A stretch of 51,132 nucleotides of DNA from Acidimicrobiia bacterium (GCA_035651955.1 DASRES010000009.1:1-51132); one strand, 5' to 3'. Counted from the first letter of the stretch, positions 22,844 through 32,487 are shown. Notes: generated from the letters alone by a model not told the origin. Translations and numbers: made by a program.

Positions 22844-25800
22844 GTGTTCCTGAAGTCGTTGACCCTCAAGGGCTTCAAGTCGTTCGCGGAACGGACGACG
22901 CTCGAGTTCGAGCCCGGCGTGACGGTCGTCGTCGGTCCGAACGGCTCGGGGAAGTCGAACGTCGTCGACTCGGTCGCGTGGGTGCTGGGTGCCCAGGGTG
23001 CCCGCAGCCTGCGCGGCGCCAAGATGGACGACGTCATCTTCGCCGGTACGGCGCAGCGCCCGGCACTCGGGCGCGCCGAGGTGTCGCTCACGATCGACAA
23101 CAGCGCCGGTCTGCTGCCGATCGAGTTCTCCGAGGTGACGATCACGCGGACGCTGTTCCGCACCGGCGAGTCCGAGTACCAGATCAACGGCGCGCCGTGT
23201 CGCCTGCTCGACATCCAGGAGCTCCTGTCGGACTCGGGCATCGGGCGGCAGCAGCACGTCATCGTCGGCCAGGGTCAGCTCGACACCGTGCTCAACGCGC
23301 GCCCGGAGGACCGGCGGGCGATCGTCGAGGAGGCCGCCGGGATCCTCAAGTTCCGCAAGCGCCGGGAGAAGGCCGAACGCCGCCTCGAGGCGACCGAGGG
23401 CAACCTGCTCCGGCTGCAGGACCTCCTGCGCGAGGTGCGCCGCGGGCTCACGCCGTTGCAGCGCCAGGCCGACGCCGCGCGCCGTCACGACGGTCTCGTC
23501 GACGAGCTGCGCGCGATCCGTGTCCACCTCGCGGGGCACGAGATCGCCGGTCTGCAGACGCGTCGCGAGCGCCTGCGCGACAAGCGCGCCGAGCTCGACG
23601 GCAACGACGCGCGTGTGCGCGCGCGACTGCGCGAGCTGGACGCCGCGGTGCTCGACGCCGAGCACGCGCTCAGCGCGCTCGGCGACGACGACCTCGCGGA
23701 CGCGCTCGTGCGCGTCGAGTCGTTGCGCGAGCGGGCACGCGGGCTGCGCGCGCTCGCCGCGGAGCGCCAGCGGGGGCTCGAGCGCGAGCTCGCGGCCGCC
23801 GCCGACACCGGCGTCGTGGAGACGCTCGTCGCCGACGCCGCCGCGGTCCGTGCCGAGCTCGCCTCCGTCGACGCCGAGGCCGCCGATCTCGCCGGTCCGA
23901 CGGTCGAGCTCGAGGAGGCCGAGCGCCGGCTCGCGCAGGAGCGGGCGGCGCTCGCGGACGCGGAGGCCGACGACGTCGCGGAGCGGCTCGCCGCGGCGCG
24001 CCGTGACCTGCAGGCGGGGCGCGAGGCGTTGCAGCGCGGAGAGGCCGAGATCGGCCGCCTCGACGCGCGCCGCGCCGCGATCGAGGAGCGACTCGCGCGG
24101 CTCCGCGACGAGCAGCGCGACGCTCGGGCGGAGCTCGAGGCGGCCGACTCGCGGGCGAGCGAGCTCGCGGTTGCGGTCGAGGCCGCGGTCGAGCGCCGGC
24201 GTGCCGCCGAGGACGCGCGCCACGATGCGGAGACCGCTTCACGCGCGGCCGAGGGCGAGGCGCAACGCTGGCGCGCCCGCGCGGAGGCACTCGCGCAGGC
24301 GCTCGACGCCGCGCGCTCCGAGACGGGCGCCGCGCGCGTCGCCGGCCTGCCCGGCGTCGTCGGCCCGCTGGTCGACCACCTCGAGATCGACGCCGGCGCC
24401 GAAGCCGCGGTCGCCGCCGCGCTCGGCGACGCGCTGCGCGCGGTGGTCGTCGACGGCGGTGGCGCAGCACGCGCCGCGCTCGAGCGCCTGAAGGACGGCG
24501 ACGCCGCCGGGCTCCTCCTCGTGCTCGACGCGCGTCACGCCGCGCCTGTGCAGGGCCGGCTCGTGCCGCCACGTACCCGCCCCCTCGTCGAGTGCGTCCG
24601 AGCGCGCGTGCCCGCGCTCGAGGCGTCGCTCGCGCGCCTGCTCGACGGCGTGATGCTCGCGGCAGGCGACTGGCACGACGCGCTCGACGTCGCGCTCGCC
24701 AACCCCGGCCTCGTCGTCGTCACGCGCGACGGTGACTGCTTCGGCGGCGCGCGGGCATGGCGCGCGGGATCGGACCGCGACGCCGGCGTCACCCGGGCCG
24801 CGCTCGACGAGGCGACCGAGCGAGCGGAGCGTGCCGAGGCCCGTCGTGCGGACGTCGAGGGCGGGCTCGAGGACGCGCGCGCCGCGGTTCGTGACGCGCA
24901 AGCCGCGGAGTCCGCCGCGCGCGACGAGGCACGCGCGAGCGCGGAGCGCCGGCAGCGCGCCGCGACGGTGCTCGAGCAGCTCGACCGCGAGTCGCACACG
25001 CGCGTCGCGGAGCTCGAGCAGGTCGCGTCGGAGCTCGCGACGGTGCGCGACCGGCACGTCGCCGACGACGCGCGCATCTCGGAGCTGCAGCTCGTCCTGC
25101 CTGGTCTCGAGCGGGCCGAGCAGGACGCACGCGCTCGCGAATCGGAACGGGCACGCGCGCGGGCCGCGCTCGCGGAACGTGAGCAGGCGACGGTCACGCT
25201 GCGCCGTGACCTCGAGGTTCGGGCCGCCGCGCTCGAGGAGCGTCGCGGGCTGCTCCGACGCCGACTCGCGGACGTCGAGGAGCGGCTGGCGCGCGACCCG
25301 GAGGCACAGGCGGCGGCCGAGCGTCACCGGGCGGCCCTCGCCGCGCGGGCGCGCGCGTGTGCGGTGCTCGTCGCGACGCTCGACGAGCGGCTCGCCACGA
25401 TCGCGTCGGTGCACGACCGCGTCTCGGAGCGCCGCCGCCGGCGTTCCGAGGAGGCCGGTGCCGCCGGTCGCACGCTCGACACCTTGCGCAACGAGCGCGC
25501 CGGTCTCGAGCGCGAGCTCACGGAGCTGCGTGAGCATGTGTCGCGCACGGAGATCGAGGAGGCCGAGACGCGGATGCGTCTCGAAGCGGCGGTCGAGCGG
25601 TTGCGCACCGAGTACGACTGCGAGCCGTCCGTCGCGCTCGACGCTGCGCCGCCCGAGATCCCCGAGGGCACGACGCTCGCCGGTCGCGCGCGCGAGCTCG
25701 AGCGCGAGCTGCGGCTCATGGGTCCCGTCAACCCGCTCGCGCTGCAGGAGTACGACGAGATGCGCGAGCGGCACGACTTCCTGCAGCAGCAGCTCGAAGA

Positions 25801-26350
25801 CGTGAAGGAGAGCCGTCGCGAGCTGACGCGGGTCATCAAGGCCGTCGACCGCGAGATCGTCACCGTGTTCGAGGCCGCGTTCGCCGACGTCGCGCGCCAC
25901 TTCGACGCGCTGTTCACGACGCTGTTCCCCGGCGGCTCGGGCCGCGTGTCGCTGACGGATCCGGACGACATGCTCGACACCGGCATCGAGATCGAGGCGC
26001 GGCCGTCGGGCAAGAACACGCGCCGCCTGTCGCTGCTGTCCGGTGGCGAGCGGTCGCTCACCGCCCTCGCGTTCCTGTTCGCGGTGTTCCGGGCCCGGCC
26101 CTCGCCCTTCTACCTGCTCGACGAGGTGGAGGCCGCGCTCGACGACGTCAACCTCCACCGCTTCCTGGACCTGATCCACGAGTTCCGCGACGAGGCCCAG
26201 CTCGTCGTCGTGTCGCACCAGCGCCGGACCATGGAGGCGGCCGACTGCCTCTACGGCGTGTCGATGCCGCCGGGCGGGTCGAGCCGCGTCGTCAGCCAGC
26301 GCATGACCGGCGACGACGGGTTGCTCGTCGAGGCGACCGCCGCGCGGTAG
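22844..26350 (+). CDS. smc: Chromosome segregation ATPase SMC
   Basis: A 1,168-residue SMC protein. The N-terminal Walker A is GPNGSGKSN (Lys37); long coiled coils rich in Arg, Glu and Ala occupy roughly 170-500 and 660-1000 and flank a hinge at about 510-650 (VAGLPGVVGPLVDHL, then GDALRAVVVDGG). The C-terminal head has the signature LSGGERS (1065-1071) and Walker B YLLDEVEAALDD (Asp1093, Glu1094). It condenses and segregates chromosomes with ScpA/ScpB, which are not in this window. GTG 22844 follows a GAGGGGG site; ATGs just upstream are out of frame. Confidence 0.96.
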   Translation: MFLKSLTLKGFKSFAERTTLEFEPGVTVVVGPNGSGKSNVVDSVAWVLGAQGARSLRGAKMDDVIFAGTAQRPALGRAEVSLTIDNSAGLLPIEFSEVTITRTLFRTGESEYQINGAPCRLLDIQELLSDSGIGRQQHVIVGQGQLDTVLNARPEDRRAIVEEAAGILKFRKRREKAERRLEATEGNLLRLQDLLREVRRGLTPLQRQADAARRHDGLVDELRAIRVHLAGHEIAGLQTRRERLRDKRAELDGNDARVRARLRELDAAVLDAEHALSALGDDDLADALVRVESLRERARGLRALAAERQRGLERELAAAADTGVVETLVADAAAVRAELASVDAEAADLAGPTVELEEAERRLAQERAALADAEADDVAERLAAARRDLQAGREALQRGEAEIGRLDARRAAIEERLARLRDEQRDARAELEAADSRASELAVAVEAAVERRRAAEDARHDAETASRAAEGEAQRWRARAEALAQALDAARSETGAARVAGLPGVVGPLVDHLEIDAGAEAAVAAALGDALRAVVVDGGGAARAALERLKDGDAAGLLLVLDARHAAPVQGRLVPPRTRPLVECVRARVPALEASLARLLDGVMLAAGDWHDALDVALANPGLVVVTRDGDCFGGARAWRAGSDRDAGVTRAALDEATERAERAEARRADVEGGLEDARAAVRDAQAAESAARDEARASAERRQRAATVLEQLDRESHTRVAELEQVASELATVRDRHVADDARISELQLVLPGLERAEQDARARESERARARAALAEREQATVTLRRDLEVRAAALEERRGLLRRRLADVEERLARDPEAQAAAERHRAALAARARACAVLVATLDERLATIASVHDRVSERRRRRSEEAGAAGRTLDTLRNERAGLERELTELREHVSRTEIEEAETRMRLEAAVERLRTEYDCEPSVALDAAPPEIPEGTTLAGRARELERELRLMGPVNPLALQEYDEMRERHDFLQQQLEDVKESRRELTRVIKAVDREIVTVFEAAFADVARHFDALFTTLFPGGSGRVSLTDPDDMLDTGIEIEARPSGKNTRRLSLLSGGERSLTALAFLFAVFRARPSPFYLLDEVEAALDDVNLHRFLDLIHEFRDEAQLVVVSHQRRTMEAADCLYGVSMPPGGSSRVVSQRMTGDDGLLVEATAAR

Positions 26351-26363
26351 CCGCGCGCGTCCG

Positions 26364-27389
26364 ATGACGCCGGTCGTCGCGGCCACGCTCGTCGCGCAGA
26401 GCACGACGGACGCCGGTCGCGTCGCGGCCTGCGGGCCGCGCGGGCAGCAGGGTTGGCTGTGCTCCACGGTCTACGAGGTCAGCCACAACCAGCGCGCCGC
26501 GGAGATAGCGGACACGCTCTCGAAGCCGGTCCGCATCCTCGTGATCCTGCTCGTCGCGTGGTTGATCGTGCGCGTCGCGCGCCGTCTGGTGCGGCGTGGC
26601 TTCCGGCGCGTCGGTCAGGCCGACGAGCGCATCAGCTCGCTCCGGCGCCGCGCGGGATTGTCCTGGCTCGACACGGGGCCGATCCCGAACGTGCGCCGCG
26701 CGCAGCGCGCGGAGACGATCGGCGCGCTGCTCGCGAGCATCGTCGCCGTCGTCGTGTGGGCGATGGCGCTCATCAGCGTGCTGGACGCGCTCGGCGTCGC
26801 CCTCGGTCCGATCGTCGCCGGCGCGGGGATCGTCGGCGTCGCGATCGGCTTCGGCGCGCAGAGCCTCGTGCGCGACTTCCTGAGCGGCATCTTCATGCTC
26901 GCGGAGGACCAGTACGGCGTCGGGGACGTGATCGACGCGGGTGTCGCGACCGGAACGGTCGAGGGCATCAGCCTGCGCACCACGCGTCTGCGCGACGTCG
27001 AGGGCGTGGTCTGGCACGTGCCGAACGGGACGATCACGCGCGTCGGCAACAAGTCGCAGCAGTGGTCGCGCGCGCTGCTCGACCTCAAGCTCCCCGCCGA
27101 CGCCGACATCGCGCGTGCGAGCCAGGTCATCCAGGAGACCGCCGACACCGTCTGGCGCGATCCCACGTTCGGCCCGCTCGTGATCGACGAGCCCGAGGTC
27201 TGGGGCGTCGAGGACGTCAGCCCCGAGAACGTCGTCATCCGGCTCGTCGCCAAGACGCGGCCGCTGGAGCAGTGGCGCGTCGCGCGCGAGCTGCGCGCGC
27301 GGGTGACGAACGCGTTGCGCGCCGCGGGCATCGTCGCGTCACCGACGACTTCGACGACCGCGGGTCCGCAGGACGAGCAGCCGAGCTGA
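26364..27389 (+). CDS. MscS-family mechanosensitive ion channel
   Basis: A 341-residue membrane channel. Hydrophobic segments lie at about 56-72 and 118-140, followed by the pore helix GAGIVGVAIGFGAQSLVRDF, the Gly/Ala-rich TM3 pattern of MscS, and the beta domain beginning FMLAEDQYGVGDVIDAG. A cytoplasmic alpha/beta domain and a Ser/Thr-rich tail follow. Function: release of osmolytes on membrane tension. It starts 13 bp after smc; ftsY has its own promoter after its stop. Confidence 0.9.
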   Translation: MTPVVAATLVAQSTTDAGRVAACGPRGQQGWLCSTVYEVSHNQRAAEIADTLSKPVRILVILLVAWLIVRVARRLVRRGFRRVGQADERISSLRRRAGLSWLDTGPIPNVRRAQRAETIGALLASIVAVVVWAMALISVLDALGVALGPIVAGAGIVGVAIGFGAQSLVRDFLSGIFMLAEDQYGVGDVIDAGVATGTVEGISLRTTRLRDVEGVVWHVPNGTITRVGNKSQQWSRALLDLKLPADADIARASQVIQETADTVWRDPTFGPLVIDEPEVWGVEDVSPENVVIRLVAKTRPLEQWRVARELRARVTNALRAAGIVASPTTSTTAGPQDEQPS

Positions 27390-27403
27390 CCGGCCGCGCC
27401 CCG

Positions 27404-27409
27404 TAGGAT
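27404..27409 (+). promoter_or_regulatory. -10 element TAGGAT of ftsY
   Basis: TAGGAT is followed by nine bases and then ATG 27419. The mRNA would have a leader of at most two or three bases and no ribosome site. Confidence 0.5.
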
Positions 27410-27418
27410 CGATCGCTC

Positions 27419-28684
27419 ATGACCGCGCTCATCGTCGTCCTCGCCATCGTCGTCTTCGGGCTCCTGCTCGCCGGGCTCGGGATCGGGTTGTCGAGACGCG
27501 CGCAGCGGCGAACGCGCGAGATCAGCGAGCAGCTCGGGATCCCCGTCGAGCGTCCGCCCCGGGCCGAGCCCGAGGCGCGCGGGCAGGGGACCGTCGCACC
27601 GCCCGCGCGGCCCGCACCGCCGGTACGCCCGCGCCCCGGCCGACCCCCCGCTCGCCCGGAGGGCGCGCCCGCGCCGCCGGTCCCCGAGGCGCCGCCCGGG
27701 GAGCCGTCGGTCACGATCCCGGAAGCGCCGCCGGCGCCGCCCGCGCCTCCGGCCGCGGCCCCGCCCGCTGCCGCGCCGCCCGTCAAGCCGCGCCTGCGCG
27801 ACCGGCTCGGCCGCACGCGTGCCGCGTTCAGCGGCTTCCTCAGCGACCTGACCGGCCGGGGCCACGTCGACGACGAGATCTGGGACGAGCTGGAGGAGAG
27901 CCTGCTGCTGGCCGACGTCGGCGTGCCGACCACCGCGCGGGTCCTCGAGGAGCTGCGCGAGCGCGCGAAGGAGATGAAGGTCTCCGACGCCGCGGAGCTG
28001 CTCGAGCTGCTGCGCGCCGAGCTGGTCGCGGTGCTGGAGCCCGCGGATCGCGCGCTGCGAACGTCCGCCGACGGCGCCGCGAGCGTGTGGATGTTCGTCG
28101 GCGTGAACGGCGTGGGGAAGACGACGACGATCGCCAAGCTCGCGCAGCACGAGGTCGACGACGGCAAGCGTGTCGTCCTCGCCGCGGCGGACACGTTCCG
28201 CGCCGCGGCCGCGGAGCAGCTCGCCACGTGGGCCGGCCGCGTCGGCGCGGAGCTCGTGCGCGGGCAGGAGGGCGCGGACCCGGGCTCGGTCGTGTTCGAC
28301 GCGATGAGCGCGGCGGCGAGCCGTGACGCCGACCTCGTGCTCGTCGACACCGCGGGGCGGCTCCACACGAAGGTCAACCTGATGGAGGAGCTGAAGAAGC
28401 TCCGGCGCATCGTCGAGCGGACGCCCGGCGCGCTGCAGGAGGTCCTGCTCGTGATCGACGCGACGACCGGTCAGAACGGGCTGATCCAGGCGCGCCAGTT
28501 CACCGAGGCGGTCGACGTCACCGGCGTCGTGCTGACGAAGCTCGACGGCAGCTCGAAGGGCGGCATCGTCCTCGCGATCCAGGCCGAGCTCGGCATCCCG
28601 GTCAAGGTCGTCGGCATCGGCGAGTCCGCCGCGGACCTCATCCCGTTCGACGCGGTCGAGTTCGTCGACGCGCTGCTCGGGTGA
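27419..28684 (+). CDS. ftsY: Signal recognition particle receptor FtsY
   Basis: A 421-residue SRP receptor GTPase. An N-terminal membrane anchor (about 3-24) is followed by a long Pro/Ala-rich linker (about 45-125), then the NG domain: GVNGVGKTTTIAKL (G1, Lys234), ADTFRAAAAEQL, DTAGRLH (G3) and TKLDGSSKGG (G4/G5). It docks ribosome-SRP complexes at the membrane. The N-terminal transmembrane anchor is usual in actinobacteria but absent from many other bacteria. ffh is the next gene, so both halves of the targeting GTPase pair sit together. Confidence 0.96.
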   Translation: MTALIVVLAIVVFGLLLAGLGIGLSRRAQRRTREISEQLGIPVERPPRAEPEARGQGTVAPPARPAPPVRPRPGRPPARPEGAPAPPVPEAPPGEPSVTIPEAPPAPPAPPAAAPPAAAPPVKPRLRDRLGRTRAAFSGFLSDLTGRGHVDDEIWDELEESLLLADVGVPTTARVLEELRERAKEMKVSDAAELLELLRAELVAVLEPADRALRTSADGAASVWMFVGVNGVGKTTTIAKLAQHEVDDGKRVVLAAADTFRAAAAEQLATWAGRVGAELVRGQEGADPGSVVFDAMSAAASRDADLVLVDTAGRLHTKVNLMEELKKLRRIVERTPGALQEVLLVIDATTGQNGLIQARQFTEAVDVTGVVLTKLDGSSKGGIVLAIQAELGIPVKVVGIGESAADLIPFDAVEFVDALLG

Positions 28685-28725
28685 GAACGTTCGTGCGCGC
28701 TCGCAAGCTCGCCGCTGGCGCCCGG

Positions 28726-28731
28726 TAGCAT
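28726..28731 (+). promoter_or_regulatory. -10 element TAGCAT of ffh
   Basis: TAGCAT lies 29 bp before ATG 28761. The predicted leader of about 23 nt holds a CCCC/GGGG mini-hairpin and no clear ribosome site. Confidence 0.4.
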
Positions 28732-28760
28732 CGCGGTTCCCCCTGCCGGGGACCTGCCTC

Positions 28761-30086
28761 ATGTTCGACGCCCTCTCGGACCGCTTCGACTCGATCTTCA
28801 CCCGCCTGCGCGGCCGCGGCCGCCTGAGCGACGACGACGTCGACGAGGTCGCGCGCGAGATCCGTCTCGCGCTGCTGGAGGCCGACGTGAACGTGCGCGT
28901 CGTGCGCGCGTTCATCAACCGGATCAAGGAGCGCGCGAAGGGCGCGGAGGTCGCCAAGAGCCTCACGCCCGCGCAGCAGGTCATCAAGATCGTGCACGAG
29001 GAGCTCGTCACGACGCTGGGGGGCACGACCGGCAAGCTGACGATGAGCTCGAAGCCGCCGACCGTCGTGATGCTCGCCGGGCTGCAGGGCTCCGGGAAGA
29101 CGACCGCGGCGGGGAAGCTCGCGCGCCACCTCAAGAGCCAGGGTCTCGGCGTGCTGCTCGTCGCCGCCGACCTGCAACGTCCCGCCGCCGTCGAGCAGCT
29201 GCGCGTCCTCGGCCGGCGTCTCGACGTGCCGGTGCACGCCGCGGGTGACGGCGTGCCCGACCGTCCCGTCGCGGTCGCGCGCACGTCGCTCGACGAAGCT
29301 GCGCGCCTCGGTCGCAACGTCGTCATCGTCGACACCGCCGGCCGTCTGCAGGTCGACGAGGACCTCATGGACGAGCTGCGTGACGTCCGCGACGTGCTGC
29401 AGCCGCACGACACGCTGCTGGTCGTCGACGCGATGACCGGTCAGGAAGCGGTGAACGTCGCGGAGGCGTTCGACCAGGCGGTCGGGCTCGACGGCGTGGT
29501 GCTCTCGAAGATCGACGGCGACGCGCGCGGCGGCGCGGCGCTGTCGGTGAAGGAGGTCGTCGGCAAGCCGATCCTGTTCGTCGGCACCGGCGAGAAGCTC
29601 GAGGACTTCGAGCCGTTCCACCCCGACCGGATGGCGAGCCGGATCCTGGGCATGGGCGACGTGCTCACGCTCATCGAGAAGGCCGAGGCCGCGTTCGACA
29701 AGGACCAGACGGCCAAGGCCGAGGCCCGCCTCCGCAAGGGTCAGTTCACGCTCGAGGACTTCCTCGAGCAGATGCGGCAGGTCCGCAAGATGGGACCGCT
29801 CGGCAACATCGTCAAGATGATGCCCGGGCTCCCGAAGGAGCTGAAGCAGACGGAGGTCGACGAGTCGGAGATCGCGAGAGTCGAGGCGATCATCTGCTCG
29901 ATGACCCCCGAGGAGCGCCGCGAGCCGTCGGTCATCAACGGGTCGCGCCGGCTGCGCATCGCCCAGGGCAGCGGGACCACGACCCAGGATGTGAACGCGC
30001 TGCTGAAGCAGTTCAAGATGGTGCAGCAGGTCATGAAGTCGGTGGCGGCCGGGAAGCGGCCGAAGATGCCGATCCCCGGTCTGTAG
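28761..30086 (+). CDS. ffh: Signal recognition particle protein Ffh
   Basis: A 441-residue SRP54 GTPase. The N domain opens MFDALSDRFDSIF; the G domain has GLQGSGKTTAAGKL (Lys113), AADLQRPAAVEQL, DTAGRLQVD and SKIDGDARGG. The Met-rich M domain (about 300-435) with MGPLGNIVKMMPGLPK and GSGTTTQDVNALLKQF binds 4.5S RNA and signal peptides. Length is standard. No 4.5S RNA gene was recognised in the window. Confidence 0.97.
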   Translation: MFDALSDRFDSIFTRLRGRGRLSDDDVDEVAREIRLALLEADVNVRVVRAFINRIKERAKGAEVAKSLTPAQQVIKIVHEELVTTLGGTTGKLTMSSKPPTVVMLAGLQGSGKTTAAGKLARHLKSQGLGVLLVAADLQRPAAVEQLRVLGRRLDVPVHAAGDGVPDRPVAVARTSLDEAARLGRNVVIVDTAGRLQVDEDLMDELRDVRDVLQPHDTLLVVDAMTGQEAVNVAEAFDQAVGLDGVVLSKIDGDARGGAALSVKEVVGKPILFVGTGEKLEDFEPFHPDRMASRILGMGDVLTLIEKAEAAFDKDQTAKAEARLRKGQFTLEDFLEQMRQVRKMGPLGNIVKMMPGLPKELKQTEVDESEIARVEAIICSMTPEERREPSVINGSRRLRIAQGSGTTTQDVNALLKQFKMVQQVMKSVAAGKRPKMPIPGL

Positions 30087-30089
30087 GCT
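30084..30089 (+). promoter_or_regulatory. -10 element TAGGCT of the rpsP operon
   Basis: TAGGCT overlaps the ffh stop codon TAG and lies 43 bp before the rpsP start. The leader of about 37 nt includes GAAGGGA as a ribosome site. Confidence 0.35.
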
Positions 30090-30132
30090 CGACGCTCTGC
30101 GCCGCCCTCCCGAGTGACGAAGGGACCCCACG

Positions 30133-30525
30133 TTGGCCGTCAAGATCCGCCTCATGCGCGTCGGCAAGAAGAAGCAGCCGACCTATCGCGTCGTCGTCGC
30201 CGACGGCCGCTCGCCCCGCGACGGGCGCTACATCGAGATCATCGGGCAGTACGGGCCGCGCCAGGAGCCGTCGCACGTCGCCATCGACGACGACAAGGCG
30301 CTCGCCTGGCTGCGCCAGGGTGCGCAGCCGACCGAGCAGGTCCGCAAGCTCCTCGAGTCGACCGGCGTGTGGGAGCGCTTCAAGGCCGAGCGCCCGAAGG
30401 CGGCCGCGCGCCACAAGCCCCGCCAGCAGAAGGCGAAGCAGGTGAAGCCGGTCGCCGAGCCCGCGCCGGCCGCGGCGCAGGCACCGGCCGAGGAGAGCGC
30501 GCCCGCCGAGGAGACCGAGTCGTGA
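30133..30525 (+). CDS. rpsP: 30S ribosomal protein S16
   Basis: A 130-residue S16: VKIRLMRVGKKKQPTYRVVV, then DGRYIEIIGQY and the LRQGAQPTEQV segment. The core ends near residue 90; a Lys/Ala/Glu-rich tail of about 40 residues follows, as in other actinobacteria. The start codon is TTG. The stop overlaps the GTG start of khpA. Confidence 0.95.
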   Translation: MAVKIRLMRVGKKKQPTYRVVVADGRSPRDGRYIEIIGQYGPRQEPSHVAIDDDKALAWLRQGAQPTEQVRKLLESTGVWERFKAERPKAAARHKPRQQKAKQVKPVAEPAPAAAQAPAEESAPAEETES

Positions 30526-30824
30526 GCGATCCCGGTGTCGACGACGACGTCGACGAGATCGCGCCGGAGGGCAACCGCATCGTCGGTGCACGCGCGCGTG
30601 CCGTCGTCGAGCACGTCGCGCGCGCGGTCGCCGAGGACCCCGACGCGGTCGAGGTGGATCTCGAGGAGCGCCCCGGCGAGGTGCAGCTCCTGATCCGCAC
30701 GAACCCGTCCGACATGGGGCGCCTGATCGGCAAGCGCGGCCGCGTGATCCAGGCGCTGCGCCAGGTGACGCGCGCGGCGGGCGCGGCCGAGGGCGTGAAG
30801 GCCAACGTCGACGTCCTCGAGTAG
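30522..30824 (+). CDS. khpA: KH-domain RNA-binding protein KhpA
   Basis: A 100-residue single KH-domain protein of the YlqC/KhpA family, encoded between rpsP and rimM as in most Gram-positive bacteria. The G-x-x-G loop is in DMGRLIGKRGRVIQALRQV. An acidic N-terminal stretch of about 20 residues precedes the domain and makes it longer than the usual 75-80 residues. KhpA pairs with KhpB to bind RNAs involved in division. GTG 30522 overlaps the rpsP stop. Confidence 0.9.
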   Translation: MSDPGVDDDVDEIAPEGNRIVGARARAVVEHVARAVAEDPDAVEVDLEERPGEVQLLIRTNPSDMGRLIGKRGRVIQALRQVTRAAGAAEGVKANVDVLE

Positions 30825-30858
30825 CGAGCGTCGCGGCGGCCGGCTCGAGATCGGCCGC

Positions 30859-31320
30859 GTGGGACGCGCGCACGGCCTGGGCGGCGAGGTCGACGTCGTC
30901 GCGACGACGAACCGCGCCGAACGGTTCGCGCCCGGGTCGGTGCTGTTCGCGGGGGACCGCCGGTTGGTCGTCGCCCGCTCCCGACAGCAGCGCGGCCGCT
31001 GGATCGTGCGGTTCGACGGCGTCGACGATCGCGACGCGGCCGAGGCGCTGCACGGCGCGGTCCTCACCGGCGAGCCGCTCGCCACGCTCGACGAGGGCGA
31101 GCGCTGGGTGCACGAGATGATCGGCCGCGACGCGATCGACCCCGGCGGTGCGGTCCTGGGCCGTGTCGTCGCGGTCGAGGCCAACCCCGCCCACGACCTG
31201 CTCGTGCTCGACGACGGGACGCTCGTCCCGATGGTGTTCGTCGTCGACGACACGGGCGCCGGGCTCGTCGTCGACGCACCGGAGGGTCTGCTCGACGTGA
31301 ACCGGCGCGACGCGCGCTGA
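30859..31320 (+). CDS. rimM: Ribosome maturation factor RimM
   Basis: A 153-residue 16S rRNA processing factor that binds S19 during 30S assembly. The opening GRAHGLGGEVDVV matches the family's G-A-H-G-L-R-G-E-V; the PRC-barrel half has GRVVAVEANPAHDLLVL and LVPMVFVV. GTG 30859 is the first standard start, but upstream in-frame codons encode LEIGR, which is also usual in RimM, so translation may start slightly earlier at a non-standard codon. It lies between khpA and trmD as expected. Confidence 0.88.
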   Translation: MGRAHGLGGEVDVVATTNRAERFAPGSVLFAGDRRLVVARSRQQRGRWIVRFDGVDDRDAAEALHGAVLTGEPLATLDEGERWVHEMIGRDAIDPGGAVLGRVVAVEANPAHDLLVLDDGTLVPMVFVVDDTGAGLVVDAPEGLLDVNRRDAR

Positions 31321-31323
31321 ACG

Positions 31324-32049
31324 ATGCGCGCCGACGTGTTCACGATCTTCCCGGAGCTCGTCCAACCCGCGTTGCGCGTGTCGCTGCTCGGGCGCGCGTG
31401 CGAGTCGGGCGTCCTCGACGTGCGGGTCCACGACCCGCGCGACTTCACGACCGACCGCCACCGCAGCGTGGACGACACGCCGTTCGGGGGAGGCGCGGGG
31501 ATGGTGATGGCGCCCGGTCCGCTGTTCGCGGCCGTCGAGGCCGCGGACCCGCCCCGGCCGGTGCTCCTGCTGTCCGCGAGCGGCCGCCGGTTCGACCAGG
31601 CGTGGGCGGTCGAGCTCGCGGGCGGCGAGGGGTTCTCGCTCGTGTGCGGCCGGTACGAGGGCGTCGACCAGCGCGTCGCCGACCACCTCTGCGACGGCGA
31701 GCTGTCGATCGGCGACTACGTGCTCGCGGGCGGCGAGGCGGCCGCGGTCGTCGTGCTCGAGACCGTCGCCCGGCTCGTGCCCGGGGTGATGGGCAACGCG
31801 GCGTCGGCCGACGAGGAGTCGTTCGGTGGCGCGGGCGGGCTGCTGGAGTACCCGCAGTACACCCGGCCGGCGTCGTTCCGGGGCTGGGAGGTGCCCGACG
31901 TGCTCCGCTCGGGCGACCACGCCGCCGTCCGGCGCTGGCGCCACGCCCAGGCGCTGCGCCGCACCCTGGAGCGCCGCCCCGACCTGCTGCAGGGCCGGCC
32001 GCTGACCGACGCCGAGCGCGCCCTGCTCGACCTCCCTGACGAGGGGTGA
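31324..32049 (+). CDS. trmD: tRNA (guanine-N1-37) methyltransferase
   Basis: A 241-residue SPOUT methyltransferase that modifies G37 next to the anticodon and prevents frameshifting. [11 protein letters not shown] opens the knot; [24 protein letters not shown] and the trefoil-knot SAM loop [13 protein letters not shown] are diagnostic, as is [14 protein letters not shown]. Length is normal. It starts 3 bp after rimM. Confidence 0.97.
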   Translation: MRADVFTIFPELVQPALRVSLLGRACESGVLDVRVHDPRDFTTDRHRSVDDTPFGGGAGMVMAPGPLFAAVEAADPPRPVLLLSASGRRFDQAWAVELAGGEGFSLVCGRYEGVDQRVADHLCDGELSIGDYVLAGGEAAAVVVLETVARLVPGVMGNAASADEESFGGAGGLLEYPQYTRPASFRGWEVPDVLRSGDHAAVRRWRHAQALRRTLERRPDLLQGRPLTDAERALLDLPDEG

Positions 32050-32065
32050 CGGCTGCACCGGCGGC

Positions 32066-32071
32066 TACAGT
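32066..32071 (+). promoter_or_regulatory. -10 element TACAGT of rplS
   Basis: TACAGT is preceded by GGC and lies 36 bp before ATG 32108; the leader contains GGGGG as a ribosome site. It suggests rplS can be made independently of trmD. Confidence 0.4.
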
Positions 32072-32107
32072 TGGTGCTCCACCTCACCGCCCCGGGGGTC
32101 CCGCACG

Positions 32108-32452
32108 ATGAACCGCACCGATCTGGTCGACCGCGCCCACCTGCGTGACGACGTCCCCGAGTTCGCCCCGGGCGACACCATCAAGGTCCACGTCCGCGTC
32201 GTCGAGGGCAACCGCGAGCGCACCCAGCTCTTCCAGGGCGTCGTGATCCGCCGGCAGGGCAGCGGCGTCCACGAGAGCTTCACCGTCCGGAAGGTCAGCT
32301 TCGGGGTCGGCGTCGAGCGGACGTTCCCGGTCCACTCGCCCACGATCGCCAAGATCGAGGCCGTGACCAGGGGCGACGTCCGGCGGGCCAAGCTGTACTA
32401 CCTGCGCGACCGCATCGGGAAGGCGGCCAAGGTCAAGGAGAAGCGCACCTGA
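32108..32452 (+). CDS. rplS: 50S ribosomal protein L19
   Basis: A 114-residue L19, located at the subunit interface. [56 protein letters not shown] and the [13 protein letters not shown] ending are all typical. In many actinobacteria lepB and rnhB follow; here a DUF2469 gene comes next. Confidence 0.97.
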   Translation: MNRTDLVDRAHLRDDVPEFAPGDTIKVHVRVVEGNRERTQLFQGVVIRRQGSGVHESFTVRKVSFGVGVERTFPVHSPTIAKIEAVTRGDVRRAKLYYLRDRIGKAAKVKEKRT

Positions 32453-32481
32453 ACCCGGTCGTTGGCCGGCCGGGGACCGCG

Positions 32482-32487
32482 TACACT
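32482..32487 (+). promoter_or_regulatory. -10 element TACACT of the DUF2469 gene
   Basis: TACACT lies 22 bp before GTG 32510; the short leader contains GGGAGGG, a good ribosome site. Confidence 0.4.
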
